Assembly: GCA_037954235.1 (NCBI GenBank)
Contig: JBBMOA010000008.1
Coordinates: forward strand, 2,595,001-2,659,000
Direction: 5' to 3'
Source: Aulostomus chinensis
Lineage: Eukaryota > Chordata > Actinopteri > Syngnathiformes > Aulostomidae
DNA: 64,000 nt
Under the pieces are notes generated by a model. It searched no databases. It saw only the letters and a list, made by a program, of their open reading frames with translations, and was not told the DNA's origin. The position numbers were made by a program, and so were the translations under genes. Positions 49,304-61,523 of the stretch are shown here, in pieces; position 1 is the stretch's first letter; every line of letters begins with the position of its first letter.

Positions 49304-49464
49304 TGCATACACACAGTCCCTTGCCTCTCGTAACAGATAATAAACAAAGTGCAGTCTATAATTGCTCTCCAGGATCTGTGGCGCCTGTTGCCTCGTGTGT
49401 GTGTTTGTGTGTGTGTGTGTGTGTGTGTATGTGTGTGTGTGTGTGCGTGCGTGTGTGTGCGTGC
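49250..49464. repeat. Opposed (AC)n and (GT)n arrays
   Basis: An AC run at 49250-49301 and an interrupted GT run at 49395-49464, about 93 bp apart, in opposite strand sense and so able to pair. Confidence 0.95.
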
Positions 49465-49700
49465 ATGCTCCGATGTATTATAGCATATTGATGGTCATTA
49501 AAATTAATGATAAGGGGCTGATGTCACCAAGTAAAAGACTTGTGTATGTGTGTGAGTGAAATATATACGGAGAGACAGAGAGGCAACAAGAGGAGAGTCT
49601 TGGAGCTCCAGAATGTTGTCACACACGGACTGTTGTGGGTGTGAATCCTCGCATTTTAGTGTCCGTGTGTGTTTTTGCATCCCATTTATGGGTCACTAAA

Positions 49701-49702
<2 letters not shown>

Positions 49703-49769
<67 letters not shown>
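49703..49769. repeat. (GT)33 microsatellite
   Basis: Perfect GT run of about 67 bp. Confidence 0.98.
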
Positions 49770-49770
<1 letters not shown>

Positions 49771-50379
49771 TAACAGCAACGGGATTTGAGACACTTGAGC
49801 ATAAATCACTACCTGCCTCTTTTCTCAAATGGACACTTCTATCCGCTGGTTACTCAGACAGGGAATGGGAGCAGAGGGGAGGAAGCAGACTACCAGTATG
49901 GAAGAGCGGGAGGAGGAAGGAGGCGTGGGATGGTGACGGAAGATGGAACACGAGTCATAAGGGCACTGAGATAGTGGGGAGAACTGTTACTTTTGTTAGA
50001 TTTTTGAAGAATATTGCCACTATGGCTCCTCCAACATCCATTATTACAACAAAACATATGTTAAAAAAAAACAAACATGCAATTGTGGGCAAAACAAAAG
50101 GAGAACAGAAAAAAAGAGACAGGAAGAAAAGGGAAGAATCCTCTGACACGAAATCCGGCTGACTCGGCTCAATTCCGCGCCTGTAAATCCCCATATTTTA
50201 TTCTTTTTTTCACAACTATATTTTCCAACAAAATACAGGTTTTTAAGAGGCATGTATTTGCATTGTACAAACGCAGCGTAACAGAAACCAGAATTTCCAC
50301 ATCCCAATTAGAGCCCAGGTCTTGCTAACAGCACGCCGTGGTTCTCCAGGCATCTGTACGATAGCGAGGCGATTCCTTG
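49770..50379. other. Unassigned non-coding stretch
   Basis: Complex sequence with A-rich patches near 50060-50130. Nothing recognised. Confidence 0.5.
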
Positions 50380-50690
50380 ACAAACATGAAGCAATTTAAA
50401 TATGTTAGCAGAATATTAGTTACAGGCTCTGTGTGCGAACATTTACATATGTACCACTAACTGTGAATAACTCCATTATGATGCACATGGATTTGGCATC
50501 ATTAGCTGGAGTAAATTTCCATATCAACCATATGGAGGACACTTTAGTGCAGCAAGCCTGGCCAAAAGGTGTGTATGTGTGTCTGCTGGGCCAGAATTAT
50601 AATTTCTCTTATTATACAAAGGCACCATCATGCATTTAATCATTAGGCTATTTAACCAGGCCTAGGATTGAGATTAAGATCACGAAACGT
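50380..50690. other. Candidate conserved non-coding element (by texture)
   Basis: Complex AT-rich sequence with CCATTATGATGCACATGG, GGCATCATTAGC and TTAATCATTAGGC words, resembling clustered homeodomain and HOX/PBX-type sites. No simple repeats or transposon ends. Conservation untested. Confidence 0.33.
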
Positions 50691-52331
50691 TCGCTGTTAG
50701 CAGACACGAGAGAACAGCAAAATAAATAATTGATAAAAAGGGTCACAAGAATCATAAATCCATCCATTAAAAGATGCAGCCCTGCCAGCAGTGGTGCGGA
50801 GGTGAGGGGCGTCTGAAGTATTTACTGGCTGGTGAACCGTAGTTGCACCTGAGGGACAGGAGGGGGAAATGGTCGTTAGGAGGTTGAGCTTCATAGATGG
50901 ATGACAGGACAGGAGGGCTCTCGCTGCCTGGAAGGAAGGACAACGACTCAGATGAGTGATGGGTTGGAAATGTGGTGATCCACTCTGTCACACACGCTCA
51001 TATGTGCAGTGCTGTGAGTACAGCTCACTTGCCTCGTAACAGCACTTAGTTCCTCACGAGGTGGCACAGAATCCACGGCTCCATTCTGATCTCTCGCTGT
51101 AGCACGCCAACGTCAACACAAACCAGGTGAGCGTGGTCATTTTCCGCCCGCTTCTGGTCCCTCCAGCCCCTGAGCCACGAGGGGCAAATGGTCGGGGCTC
51201 CGCTCTTGGTAGAGAAAGTTTGCCACCTTCAGCTGTGACTTCTGTGAGTTTTGGTCGTCTCATCCATCTTTGTTGCAGCAGGAGCGTTCTGACATCACGC
51301 CGTTAACATTGACTTTAAAAACGGACTGTACCACACATACAGTATTAAACTTACTCAGGGGGAATGGGGTGCACTGCATTACAAAAACAGTATCCAGAGT
51401 TTTCAGTGTGAAACACAAAGCTCTAGCTTATACTGAATTACAATGTAACAACAAACATGGTCACTTCCCTTGGTGTTTTTCCGGCATTAAGATCTTGAGA
51501 TGTCATTGGTCAAGATTTGACTTCAACATGTGATGTCATTAAAAATTCCATTTGCAGAAAGGTGCTGTGAGAAAGTTTGCAGCCCAGGTCTCAGGGGGTC
51601 ACGCACCAGCTTAAGGCATCACCCGGGGAGGCTCAGCGCCATTCTGGCCCTAAATATCACCAGAAGCCTCAGTGACTGAGGATGGCGTGCTCGTGTCAGG
51701 CCATGTTGATGTTTGATTGTGATAATTGGAGTCCAAAACTGGACCTGAAGTAAACATTTTAATATGATGTTTAGTATTGATTTTTCTTGACCACATTATG
51801 TGGAGAGAAATGTCAGGGCTTTCCTGAAGTGCCAGGTTCCTTAGATGGATGAAAGCTCTCCGATGCCGTCGAGAAATGAGATATTGCAGTGAAAGATGGT
51901 TTAATATTTGCCTCATACTCATTCTGTCTTACCAGGTCATTCAAGAGGCATTGCTGAAAGGTTAGGACTTGAACGCAGCACAAAAAATAGTAGGCCTTCA
52001 CTCAAAGTCTGACCGTCTCTTGGGGCCAGTTGGTGACATGTAAACGTCTAGACACTATATATCTGTCTGGGAACACGTCCACGTATGACACACGAGTCCT
52101 CACTGTGACGACACTCATCACAGGAACAGAGACGCTGAAACTCAGTGTGAGCGAGTGAACGAGAGCAGACAATGAAAGAAGGCGAGAGAAAGAAAGACAG
52201 ACTCCAAATGGCCTGCTGACGTTTATTTCCAAAAATTTAAATGCTTTTCACTTCCTATACAACAGTAAAACATCTCTCCTACTGATTTCTGAAACACTCG
52301 ACTTAACCTCTGGGACATGCTGCTCTTCCAG
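50691..52331. other. Unassigned non-coding stretch
   Basis: Complex sequence, no gene recognised. Confidence 0.5.
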
Positions 52332-52335
52332 GCAC

Positions 52336-52379
<44 letters not shown>
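52332..52379. repeat. (CG)n(CA)n alternating purine-pyrimidine run
   Basis: GCACGCGTGCGCGCGCGC followed by a long CA run. Such runs are strong Z-DNA formers in vitro. Confidence 0.96.
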
Positions 52380-52381
<2 letters not shown>

Positions 52382-53586
52382 CTGAAAGGAACAAGTTAAC
52401 CTCGGAGAGTTGATCCTTGCTAAAACCTACTGAAATATGAAAGAGGTGGTAGGAGGAGGGGAAGACACGGAGAGGATCTGGGACGATGCAGGAGGGAGTG
52501 AATTTTAGATGGAGACGGACCAGGTCAGGGAGAGGTCTGGGACATGTGCTGTGTCAGTACTGCTGCATGATGGCAGAGCGCCTACAGGGCTTCGTAGACG
52601 GAAACATCTGACTTACACTCACGTATGGTGACATTGCTGAAATATTCTCAGGTTGGTTACAGCTTAGTGGAACCCTACTCAGAGTCTGAGTTACTAGAAG
52701 TCCAGACAATGTTCCTGTTGCTGCTGTGAAAAAGATAAAACACATCTGTGCTTTTAGTGGTTTGATGTGAGTTTGAGGGTTTTATGTTCTGCACCATACT
52801 GCAGCTTATAAAATGGAGTCATCCGTGTCCTTTGAACCCAGCCGTGCAGAGCTGTTTTCGTTTGATTTCTTTATTTTTTTACCTGCCGCCTCAGCTGGGT
52901 GTGTGCCCTCCAGCCTGTGATCGGAGGTCTTGTGAGGAGACTTTCAGCAGGATCTCCTGCTCTTTCCATCGTTGGTGTTTCCGGCAGCTCCTCATGTGAT
53001 CACAGGCTCAGTCATAGACATGGACTGGACTGAAGTGTGTGAAAATAACCACCCACAACAGAAGCAGCATAGATCAGCTGTGACGGTATGGCGGTCCACA
53101 GATTAATATGATTATTGGTGACACTGACTGTCACTACATTCACATTGCACCTCCGGTTTCATTAATTTTCAAAAATAATAACTTGAGTTTACAGTAATAG
53201 ATTGTGTGCTATGCTGGTCAGACAGTGTGAAGGTAATAATACAGCCAGTGTCTGGGATTGTTGAGTACTGTGTCACTGCCTTGTAGGAATCTGTGTCAAA
53301 AACACTTCAAAAAAACTTCCTCCTTGTACATTCAGTGGAATGAAGGAGTAACATCCTGGTATTATATATTATTTTGTAAGTACTGGGTATTTCCTCCGGG
53401 TACCGTAAACACAGCTGACCAGTTGGCAGCAATGACATCCCGAGGTACCTCTTGCAGTAATTGTGCTGTAATGTATTTCTCACATGTTTTGTAGCATATA
53501 AAGTGCAATAAAAAAATACTGTTTTCCATTTTTCTCCTGACAGTTCTGGCAATATTCTTTCCAGGTGTGTCTTTGACAGGAAAACT
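52380..53586. other. Unassigned non-coding stretch
   Basis: Complex sequence, no gene recognised. Confidence 0.5.

Positions 53587-53622
<36 letters not shown>
53587..53622. repeat. (CG)n(CA)n alternating run
   Basis: ACGCGCGCGC followed by a CA run. This is the second CG-CA compound run within 1.3 kb. Confidence 0.96.
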
Positions 53623-55239
53623 TCCAGGAATTTATTATGTGTGTATTCTACTTCATGGTGGGATTTGGAAGGAGTTGAACATTATGAGCATGAAGACGTT
53701 CAGCTGTTGGACACGGACGTTCTTGGGAAGAAGTCCTGTTTACCACTGACTCCACTGATCGTGATACTCTTGTGTTTTCAGCGACCACACAGGAGACCAG
53801 CGTGAACTTCAAGATACAGCCTGTGTCCAGGTGTCGACTTCTCTTCAGGTATTTCACACCAAACCAAAGGATTTTTTTGCAGCACAATGAAATTTCTCTG
53901 TCAAATGGATGATGTGAAATTCATCCCCTCTCCTTCGTGTGAGTCAAATTTCATGTCCATCTCACGTTTGTGCCAGTTCAAAATGTTAAATTCAGCAACA
54001 ATTTTGCCTCGCAACAACCAATCAGTGTTGGTTGCCTGATGACAACGACGCATCTCAACTCCTCTTTTTTTTTGGCTTTGGCACAAACTCAGGTTTACAT
54101 TAGACATCTCCCAGGGGCTGAGCTGTGCTGGTCTCAGTCCGGTCCGGAGGGAATGTCTTCAGAGGCCAGCCTGGAGTCAAGAGTCTTGGCACAGTAATAA
54201 TACTGAATGTCTTTGGGGAATCTATAGGTTTTAATCTGCCGCTCAGCTCATTGTTGACAGTGCCATACTGTCATGTGACCCTGTTGACCAATCATAGCCA
54301 TTACAGGAAGCAGTCAAAGGGTGTAAGGAGTTGTGGGTTATGGAGTTTAGTTACTAATTTGTATATTTTCACAAGTATAAATACTTCATTGATCCCTTAA
54401 AGCTGCTGCTCTGGCAGGAGAGATGACAAACAGCCAGATGCTGACCAATCCCACCCAGAATTAACACATCCGCCATACCGAGCGGCCTCATCTGGTGGTC
54501 CACCCCCAGCATCAAGGCCATGTGTCTGGGCATTAATACTGTCAGTACCTGTGAGCAAGACAGCAGTAGGAAGAAGTGGAGCTGGTCCCCAGACGACACA
54601 TTAGTTGTCATCCAAAGAAGGTTCCAAGGCCAGCAAAGAAGTTGGCCCTCAGGCTGCAGGGACCATTACTCACCGTGTTCTCACACACCTGTCCGCTCTA
54701 CCTTTAATTGTCCAGGAATGACCGCCAGATGAATGTCATATTCATAAAAAATAACAAAGTCAAATATATATATGGATATATTTATATTTTCTTACTCTAA
54801 ATCACACCATGACATAAAATACGCGCTGCAAATCCCTGAGGTGGATTTTTACCACTGTATCTCGTAGGTGCCCAGGATTTACAGGGTAATTTATTCCTCT
54901 ATGGTACCCAGTTGTTACTCCCATGTTTCGCTGTACCTACATTTAAGTACCTGTGGGAAAACTGCAAGTATTTTATATGTGCAGAAACTACATGGTGAGT
55001 GTCAGGAGTTACACTCCAAATACAAGAAAAAAAGGAACAAGAACAGTAAAAAGTAGAGAAAAAGAATAAAGACTGTGGGGAGATGCACACATAAGGTGTG
55101 ACAGGGTCATGTGGCGAGAGGTTTTACCTACCCAGAATGCACTTGTACAAGCCTCCCAGGGACTCGATCAGAGATTTAGGTCAGCTTGTCAGCTCATAAA
55201 TAGCAACAACATAAATGTCAACACACCAATGCAAGTGTG
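53623..55239. other. Unassigned non-coding stretch
   Basis: Complex sequence. The words TACTTCATTGATCCC near 54379 recall a common fish interspersed-repeat end, but only about 15 bp match. Confidence 0.45.
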
Positions 55240-55500
55240 CAAGTTGTCACACATGCAGGCGGCAGGTCTCAATGCAGCAAAGCTCTTATTCAGATTTGCA
55301 GAGTTGGAGAAATACGACATCGTACGCTCCTTTAATTGGCTGCAGGTTCAACAAAAGCAGGCTGTTATGTCAGCGGGCTGCTCTGAAACGTTTCTCTGAA
55401 TTACACTTCTTAATTGGCTCTTATGCTGATAATTTAAAAAGAGATAACACATTGTTGTTCATATTCAACTATAAAACTATCTTTGAATAAATTTCTTGTT
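55240..55500. other. Candidate conserved non-coding element (by texture)
   Basis: Complex sequence with CTTTAATTGGCTGCAG, CTTAATTGGCTC and GATAATTTAAAAAG words, a pattern of repeated TTAATTGGCT-type cores, and no simple repeats. The call rests on texture only. Confidence 0.33.
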
Positions 55501-55725
55501 CTTATAGATTTCTTTTTCTTATTTTCCTCTTTATAACATTGAGATAAGGGACCACAAAGGGCCAGACATTCATACACATAATATTTCAACTTTTAACGCA
55601 TCACTTTTCCTAAAAGGGCATGTGAGAGATGCAGTTGTACATATATGCACGTCCACTTGGATGCTGATATGCATCCAACCATAACTAAACATGCATATAA
55701 TCGTTTGCCTGTGTTGTGTTTTATG

Positions 55726-55730
<5 letters not shown>

Positions 55731-55803
<73 letters not shown>

Positions 55804-55848
55804 TGTGAGTGTGTGTGTGTGTGTGTGAGTGAGTGAGTGAGTGTGTGT
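55731..55848. repeat. (GT)n with GAGT interruptions
   Basis: A GT run of about 35 units followed by GTGAGTGAGTGA variants. Confidence 0.97.
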
Positions 55849-56082
55849 CTGTCAGTCATGTTCATAACATCTCTGCTGTCCAGGCAGGTTTGAAACTCCT
55901 TCAAACCCATAAAAGACCAACACAAATCACTTTCTATGGAAACACCTTCCTGATAGGCTGGGAAGATAAAACCTGGCTCTGCCCCCCACTGCTGCAACGG
56001 TGTTGTCTGCTGTGAAAGATGCAGTGTGTTTTTATATTGAACCAATGTGCTGTACCCCTCGGAGATGCAAATGGGCTGTACA
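55849..56082. other. Flank of the 15-bp array
   Basis: Complex sequence joining the GT run to the minisatellite. No element recognised. Confidence 0.5.
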
Positions 56083-57652
56083 CTCAAGTACTGTACACTC
56101 AGTACTGTACACTCCAGTTCTGTACACTCCAGTGCTGTACACTCCAGTGCTGTACACTCCAGTACTGTACACTTCAGTACTGTGCACTTCAGTTCTGTAC
56201 ACTCCAGTTCTGTACACTCCAGTGCTGTACACTCCAGTACTGTACACTTCAGTACTGTACACTTCAGTTCTGTACACTCAAGTGATGTACACTCCAGTAC
56301 TGTACACTCCAGTGCTGTACACTTCAGTACTATACACTCCAGTGCTGCACACACCAGTGCTGTACACTCCAGTACTGTACACTTCAGTTCTGTACACTCC
56401 AGTACTGTACACTCCAGTACTGTACACTTCAGTTCTGTACACTCCAGTACTATACACTCCAATGCTGTCCACTCCAGTAGTGTACACTCCAGTGCTGTAC
56501 ACTCTAATGCTGTACACCCCAGTACTGTACACTCCAGTACTGTACACTCCAGTGCTGTACAGTCCAATGCTGTACACTCCAGTACTTAACACTTCAGTGC
56601 TGCACACTTCAGTACTGTATAATCAGTACAGTACACTCCAGTGCTGCACACTCCAGTACTGCACACTCAAGTGTTGTACACTCCAGTGCTGTACACTCCA
56701 GTACTGTACACTCCAATGCTTTACACTCCAGTATTGTACACTCCAATGCTGTACACTCCAGTACTGTACACTCCAGTGCTGTACATTCCAGAGCTGCACA
56801 CTCCAGTGCTGCGCACTCCAGTACTGTACACTTCAGTGCTGTACACACCAGTACTGTACACTCTGTACACTCCAGTGCTTTACACTCCAAAGCTGTACAC
56901 TCCAGTACTGTACACTCCAGTGCTGTACACTCCAGTACTGTACACTCCAGTGCTGTACAGTCCAATGCTGTACACTCCAGTACTGTACACTCCAGTACTT
57001 TACACTTCAGTGCTGCACACTTCAGTACTGTACAATCAGTACTGTACACTCCACTGCTGTACACTTCACTGCTGCACACTCCAGTACTGCACACTCCAGT
57101 GTTGTACACTCCAGTGCTGTACACTCCAGTACTGTACACTCCAATGCTGTACACTCCAGTACTCTACACTCCAGTGCTGTACACTCCAATGCTGTAAACT
57201 CCAGTACTGTACACTCCAGTACTGTACTCTTCGGTGCTGCACACTTCAGTGCTGTACACTCCAGTAATGTACAGTCCAGTGCTGTACACTTCAGTACTGT
57301 GCACTCCAGTGCTGCACACTCCAGTGCTGTACATTCCAGTACTGTACACTTCAGTAATGTCCACACCAGTACTGTACACTCTGTATAATCAGTACTTTAC
57401 ACTCCAGTGCTGTAAGCTCCAGTGCTGTACACACCAGTACTGTTCACTCCAGTGCTGTACACTCCAGTGCTATACACTCCAATGATGTACACCCAGTACT
57501 GTACAGAATATTTCAGTGCTGTACACACCAGTATTCTATACTCCAGTACTGTAAAATCCAGTACTGTACACGTCAGTGCTGTACACACCCTTACTGTCCA
57601 CTCTGTACACTTAGGTGCTGTACACCCCAGTACTGGATACTCCAGTACTGTA
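56083..57652. repeat. 15-bp minisatellite, first block
   Basis: Units of AGTACTGTACACTCC and close variants (AGTGCTGTACACTCC, AGTTCTGTACACTCC, AATGCTGTACACTCC) run for about 1.57 kb, with occasional shortened units such as CTGTACACTC. AGTACT and TGTACA inside the unit are short palindromes. Frames are open on both strands for hundreds of codons because 15 is divisible by three; those frames are not genes. Confidence 0.97.
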
Positions 57653-57764
57653 CACTCCTCTTATTGTGTGATTCTTTTGGTGAATAAAGCAATACAGGAA
57701 CTGTCATCATCAGGCTTGTCTGAAGCTGTGTGGTGGTGAACTGGACTGTTTCAGTTTCCTCACT
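57653..57764. repeat. Unique-segment copy A embedded in the 15-bp array
   Basis: About 112 bp of non-satellite sequence, beginning CTCCTCTTATTGTGTGATTC and including TGGTGAATAAAGCAATACAG, repeated nearly exactly at 59717-59822. It breaks off after TCAGTTTCCTCA into array units, whereas copy B continues into further sequence. Confidence 0.95.
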
Positions 57765-59716
57765 GTACTTAACACTCCAGTGCTGTACACTCCAATGCTG
57801 TACACTCCAGTACTGTACACTCCAGTACTGTACTCTTCAGTGCTGCACACTTCAGTGCTGTACACTCCAGTACTGTACACTCCAGTGCTGTACACTTCAG
57901 TACTACACACTCCAGTGCTGCACACTCCAGTGCTGTGCACTCCAGTAATGTACAGTCTGTACACTTCAGTGCTGTACACACCAGTACTGTACACTCTGTA
58001 CACTCCAATGCTGTACACTCCAGTACTGTACACTCCAGTACTGCACTCTTCAGTGCTGCACACTTCATTGCTGTACACTCAAGTACTGTACACTCCAGTG
58101 CTGTACACTTCAGTACTATACCCTCCAGTGCTGCACACTCCAGTGCTGTGCACTCCAGCACTGTACACTTCAGTGCTGTCCACTCCAATGCTGTCCACTC
58201 CAGTAGTGTACACTCCAGTGCTGTACACTCTAATGCTGTACACCCCAGTACTGTACACTCCAGTACTGTACACTCCAGTGCTGTACAGTCCAATGCTGTA
58301 CACTCCAGTACTGTACACTCCAATGCTGTAAACTCCAGTACTGTACACTCCAGTACTGTACTCTTCAGTGCTGCAGACTTCAGTGCTGTACACTCCAGTG
58401 CTCCACTCTTCAGTGCTGCACACTTCATTGCTGTACACTCAAGTACTGTACACTCCAGTGCTGTACACTTCAGTGCTATACCCTCCAGTGCTGCACACTC
58501 CAGTGCTGTGCACTCCAGCACTGTACACTTCAGTGCTATCCACTCCAATGCTGTCCACTCCAGTAGTGTACACTCCAGTGCTGTACACTCTAATGCTGTA
58601 CACCCCAGTACTGTACACTCCAGTACTGTACACTCCAGTACTGTACACTCCAGTGCTGTACAGTCCAATGCTGTACACTCCAGTACTGTACACTCCAATG
58701 CTGTAAACTCCAGTACTGTACACTCCAGTACTGTACACTCCAGTACTACACTCTTCAGTGCTGCACACTTCATTGCTGTACACTCCAGTACTGTACACTC
58801 CAGTACTACACTCTTCAGTGCTGCACACTTCATTGCTGTACACTCAAGTACTCTACACTCCAGTGCTGTACACTTCAGTACTATACCCTCCAGTGCTGCA
58901 CACTCCAGTGCTGTGCACTCCAGCACTGTACACTTCAGTGCTGTCCACTCCAATGCTGTCCACTTCAGTAGTGTACACTCCAGTGCTGTACACTCTAATG
59001 CTGTACACCCCAGTACTGTACACTCCAGTACTGTACACTCCAGTGCTGTACAGTCCAATGTTGTACACTCCAGTACTGTACACTCCAATGCTGTAAACTC
59101 CAGTACTGTACACTCCAGTACTGTACTCTTCAGTGCTGCAGACTTCAGTGCTGTACACTCCAGTGCTGTACACTTCAGTACTACACACTCCAGTGCTGCA
59201 TACTCCAGTGCTGCACACTCCAGTGCTGTGCACTCCAGTAATGTACACTCTGTACACTTCAGTGCTTTACACTCCAGTACTTTACACTCCAGTACTGCAC
59301 TCTTCAGTGCTGCACACTTCATTGCTGTACACTCCAGCACTGTACACTTCAGTGCTGTCCAGTCCAATGCTGTCCACTCCAGTAGTGTACACTCCAGTGC
59401 TGTACACTCTAATGCTGTACACCCCAGTACTGTACACCCCAGTACTGTACACTCCAGTGCTGTACAGTCCAATGCTGTACACTCCAGTACTGTACATTCC
59501 AATGCTGTAAACTCCAGTACTGTACACTCCAGTACTGTACTCTTCAGTGCTGCAGACTTCAGTGCTGTACACTCCAGTACTGTACACACCAGTACTCTAT
59601 ACTCCAGTACTGTACACTCCAGTACTGCACTCTTCAGTGCTGTACACACCAGTACTGCCCACTCTGTACACTTCAGTACAATACACACCAGTACTATATG
59701 CTCCAGTACTGTACAC
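57765..59716. repeat. 15-bp minisatellite, second block with 360-405-bp higher-order repeats
   Basis: The same 15-bp units continue for about 1.95 kb. A marker word, CAGCACTGTACACTTC, occurs at 58156, 58516, 58921 and 59335, spaced 360, 405 and 414 bp, so blocks of 24-27 units have been copied as larger repeats. The longest open frames in the window (639 codons minus, 621 codons plus) lie here and are array artefacts. Confidence 0.97.
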
Positions 59717-59822
59717 TCCTCTTATTTTGTGATTCTTTTGGTGAATAAAGCAATACAGGAACTGACATCATCAGGCTTGTCTGAAGCTGTGTGGTGGTGA
59801 ACTGGACTGTTTCAGTTTCCTC
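59717..59822. repeat. Unique-segment copy B, 2,064 bp after copy A
   Basis: Nearly identical to 57653-57764 (for example GTGAATAAAGCAATACAGGA), with a few substitutions. Its right side continues into the inverted-repeat element at 59786. Confidence 0.95.
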
Positions 59823-60242
59823 AAAGACGTTTCCCCTCTCATCCAAGAGAAGAACAGTTTTTACTCTCTTGGGGAGCAGCTAGAGGTGGCCTTCGTCACT
59901 ACCCGTCACCCACCTAAAATACGGTCCTGAGAGCCCTCCCCAAGAAACTAGGACCTATTCACACTGGATCCCCCTGGTCCTAATGACCCACAAAGATACC
60001 GGCTGGTCTAACGACCCCCAAATGACCCACATCGATACCGACCGGGCCAACGACTCCCATGTGACCTCCACGACTCTGCAACCCAGAGCCCACATGTGAC
60101 AAACGACTATACAAGGGTCGCACCCACATAAACATAAAAGCCTACAACTCTCCACCAGAGACTGAGAACTGAAAAGACTCGTGGACGAGAGGCAGGACAT
60201 CCTCGAGGACACTGAAACAGTCCAGTGAACTACCACACAGCA
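59786..60242. mobile_element. Element or repeat pair with about 65-bp inverted arms
   Basis: The left arm 59786-59850 (GCTGTGTGG, AACTGGACTGTTTCAG, CCCTCTCATCCAAGAG) is the imperfect reverse complement of the right arm 60178-60242 (CTCGTGGACGAGAGG, CTGAAACAGTCCAGT, CCACACAGC). About 325 bp lie between, with no open frame of note. The arm core (CTGAAACAGTCCAGT beside an AAACGTCTT-type word) resembles a repeat common in fish genomes. This may therefore be one element with terminal inverted repeats or two copies in opposite orientation. Confidence 0.72.
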
Positions 60243-60674
60243 TTGAAGAGGCACCGGGACCTGGACAACTGAGAACCTTCATGACATCATAGAGACATCT
60301 TGTTGCAGAGCCTGCCTTTCCACAGAGGCCATTGCAAGAGAAATATATTTTGCCATTACAAAGTAGCTATAATACTGTAAACTGTGGTCACAACGTGAGA
60401 CCCTGCACTTGTCAGGTTGACCAACTTTAGCATCACCCACCAACTGCCACACAGCACATGCATGCACATTTGGAGACGTCTTAAAGGAAGAACTTAACCT
60501 CAGAGAGTTGATCCCATCTAAAATCCACTGAAATATGAAAGAGCTGCTGTGAGGGAGTAAGAGGAGGAATGGAAGGAAACACGAAGAGGGAAAGAGAGGA
60601 GGGAGTGAATATTAGATATGGCGATATGAGGTCATGGGAAGGTCTGGGACATGCTGTCTCAGTGCTTCATGTGG
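60243..60674. other. Unassigned stretch
   Basis: Complex sequence. The words ACCTGGACAACTGAGAACC near 60260 extend the right-arm repeat on its outer side. No gene recognised. Confidence 0.45.
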
Positions 60675-60911
60675 AGTGTGTGAATTTGCAGTGACTTTCT
60701 ATGATTTGTGTCACTGGAACATGAGTTTGCAGTGTGTTTTTCTCATGTTTTGTGTGAGTGTCCGGTGTGCTTCTGTCGTGTGTTGTGAGTTTGCAGTGTG
60801 CCTTTGAATGTGTTTTGAGCTTACACACGTGTTTCTGTGGTGTGCAGTGAGTTTGGTGTGTGTTTGTCTTGTGTTGTGGGAGTTTGGAGTGTGCTCCTCT
60901 CACGTGTGGTG
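60675..60911. repeat. Old, diverged ~31-bp minisatellite
   Basis: Six recognisable units beginning GAGTTTGCAGTGTG or variants (GAGTGTCCGGTGTG, GAGTTTGGTGTGTG, GAGTTTGGAGTGTG), with lengths of 30-33 bp from 60723 to 60911, and a weaker copy before them. Divergence between units is high. Confidence 0.75.
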
Positions 60912-61186
60912 CTGTGTGCGTCTAATTTTAATCAGTGTATCATTTTTGCTGTAAGTGTAACTTTAGCATTGACTGAAACATGATTTGACAGTATCACCCT
61001 GCATGGAAAGTGGGCGCCTTGTCGTTCATTGGTCTTTGTGGTGTGTGTTTACAGTGACTTCCATTATCCCTCCTTCCTGACCTCTAAGTGAAAATGACAT
61101 GTTTATACACCACGACTCCATGTTTTACATTATATACTAATGCACAAATGTTCCTTAAAGCATTAAGAGGACCCGCTCCCTCTGAG
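60912..61186. other. Unassigned short stretch
   Basis: Complex sequence, nothing recognised. Confidence 0.5.
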
Positions 61187-61304
61187 GTGTGTGTGTGTTT
61201 GTGTGTGTGTGTGCACGTGCGTGCATGTGTGGATGAGTATGTGAATCTGCTCTGTTTATATGACGGGGTTTAGAACGTCTGCACTCTGCTAATATATACC
61301 ATAC

Positions 61305-61371
<67 letters not shown>

Positions 61372-61523
61372 CCATGCATCTATGTTTTAGCCTTCAGAGA
61401 GCCAATGAACCCCAGGCAGGACTAGGCATACTTTCAGCATGCACACACAGACACACACACACACACACACAGACACATACACACACACACACACACACAC
61501 AGACACACACACACACACACACA
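61187..61523. repeat. GT/CA cluster with opposed arrays
   Basis: An interrupted GT run at 61187-61231, a (TG)32 at 61307-61370, and a CA array with CAGA interruptions at 61441-61523. The last two are of opposite strand sense and could form a large hairpin. Confidence 0.96.

Noticed and set aside
55593..56567. 324-codon minus-strand open frame
   Set aside because: It is a concatenation of the GT microsatellite, the array flank and 15-bp units, with no domain.
56000..57388. 462-codon plus-strand open frame
   Set aside because: Again an artefact of the 15-bp array, changing residue pattern where a shortened unit shifts phase.
57769..59688. 639-codon minus-strand open frame (and the 621-codon plus frame at 57935-59800)
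   Set aside because: It lies wholly within the 15-bp minisatellite; both strands and several frames are open because the unit is a multiple of three and lacks stops.
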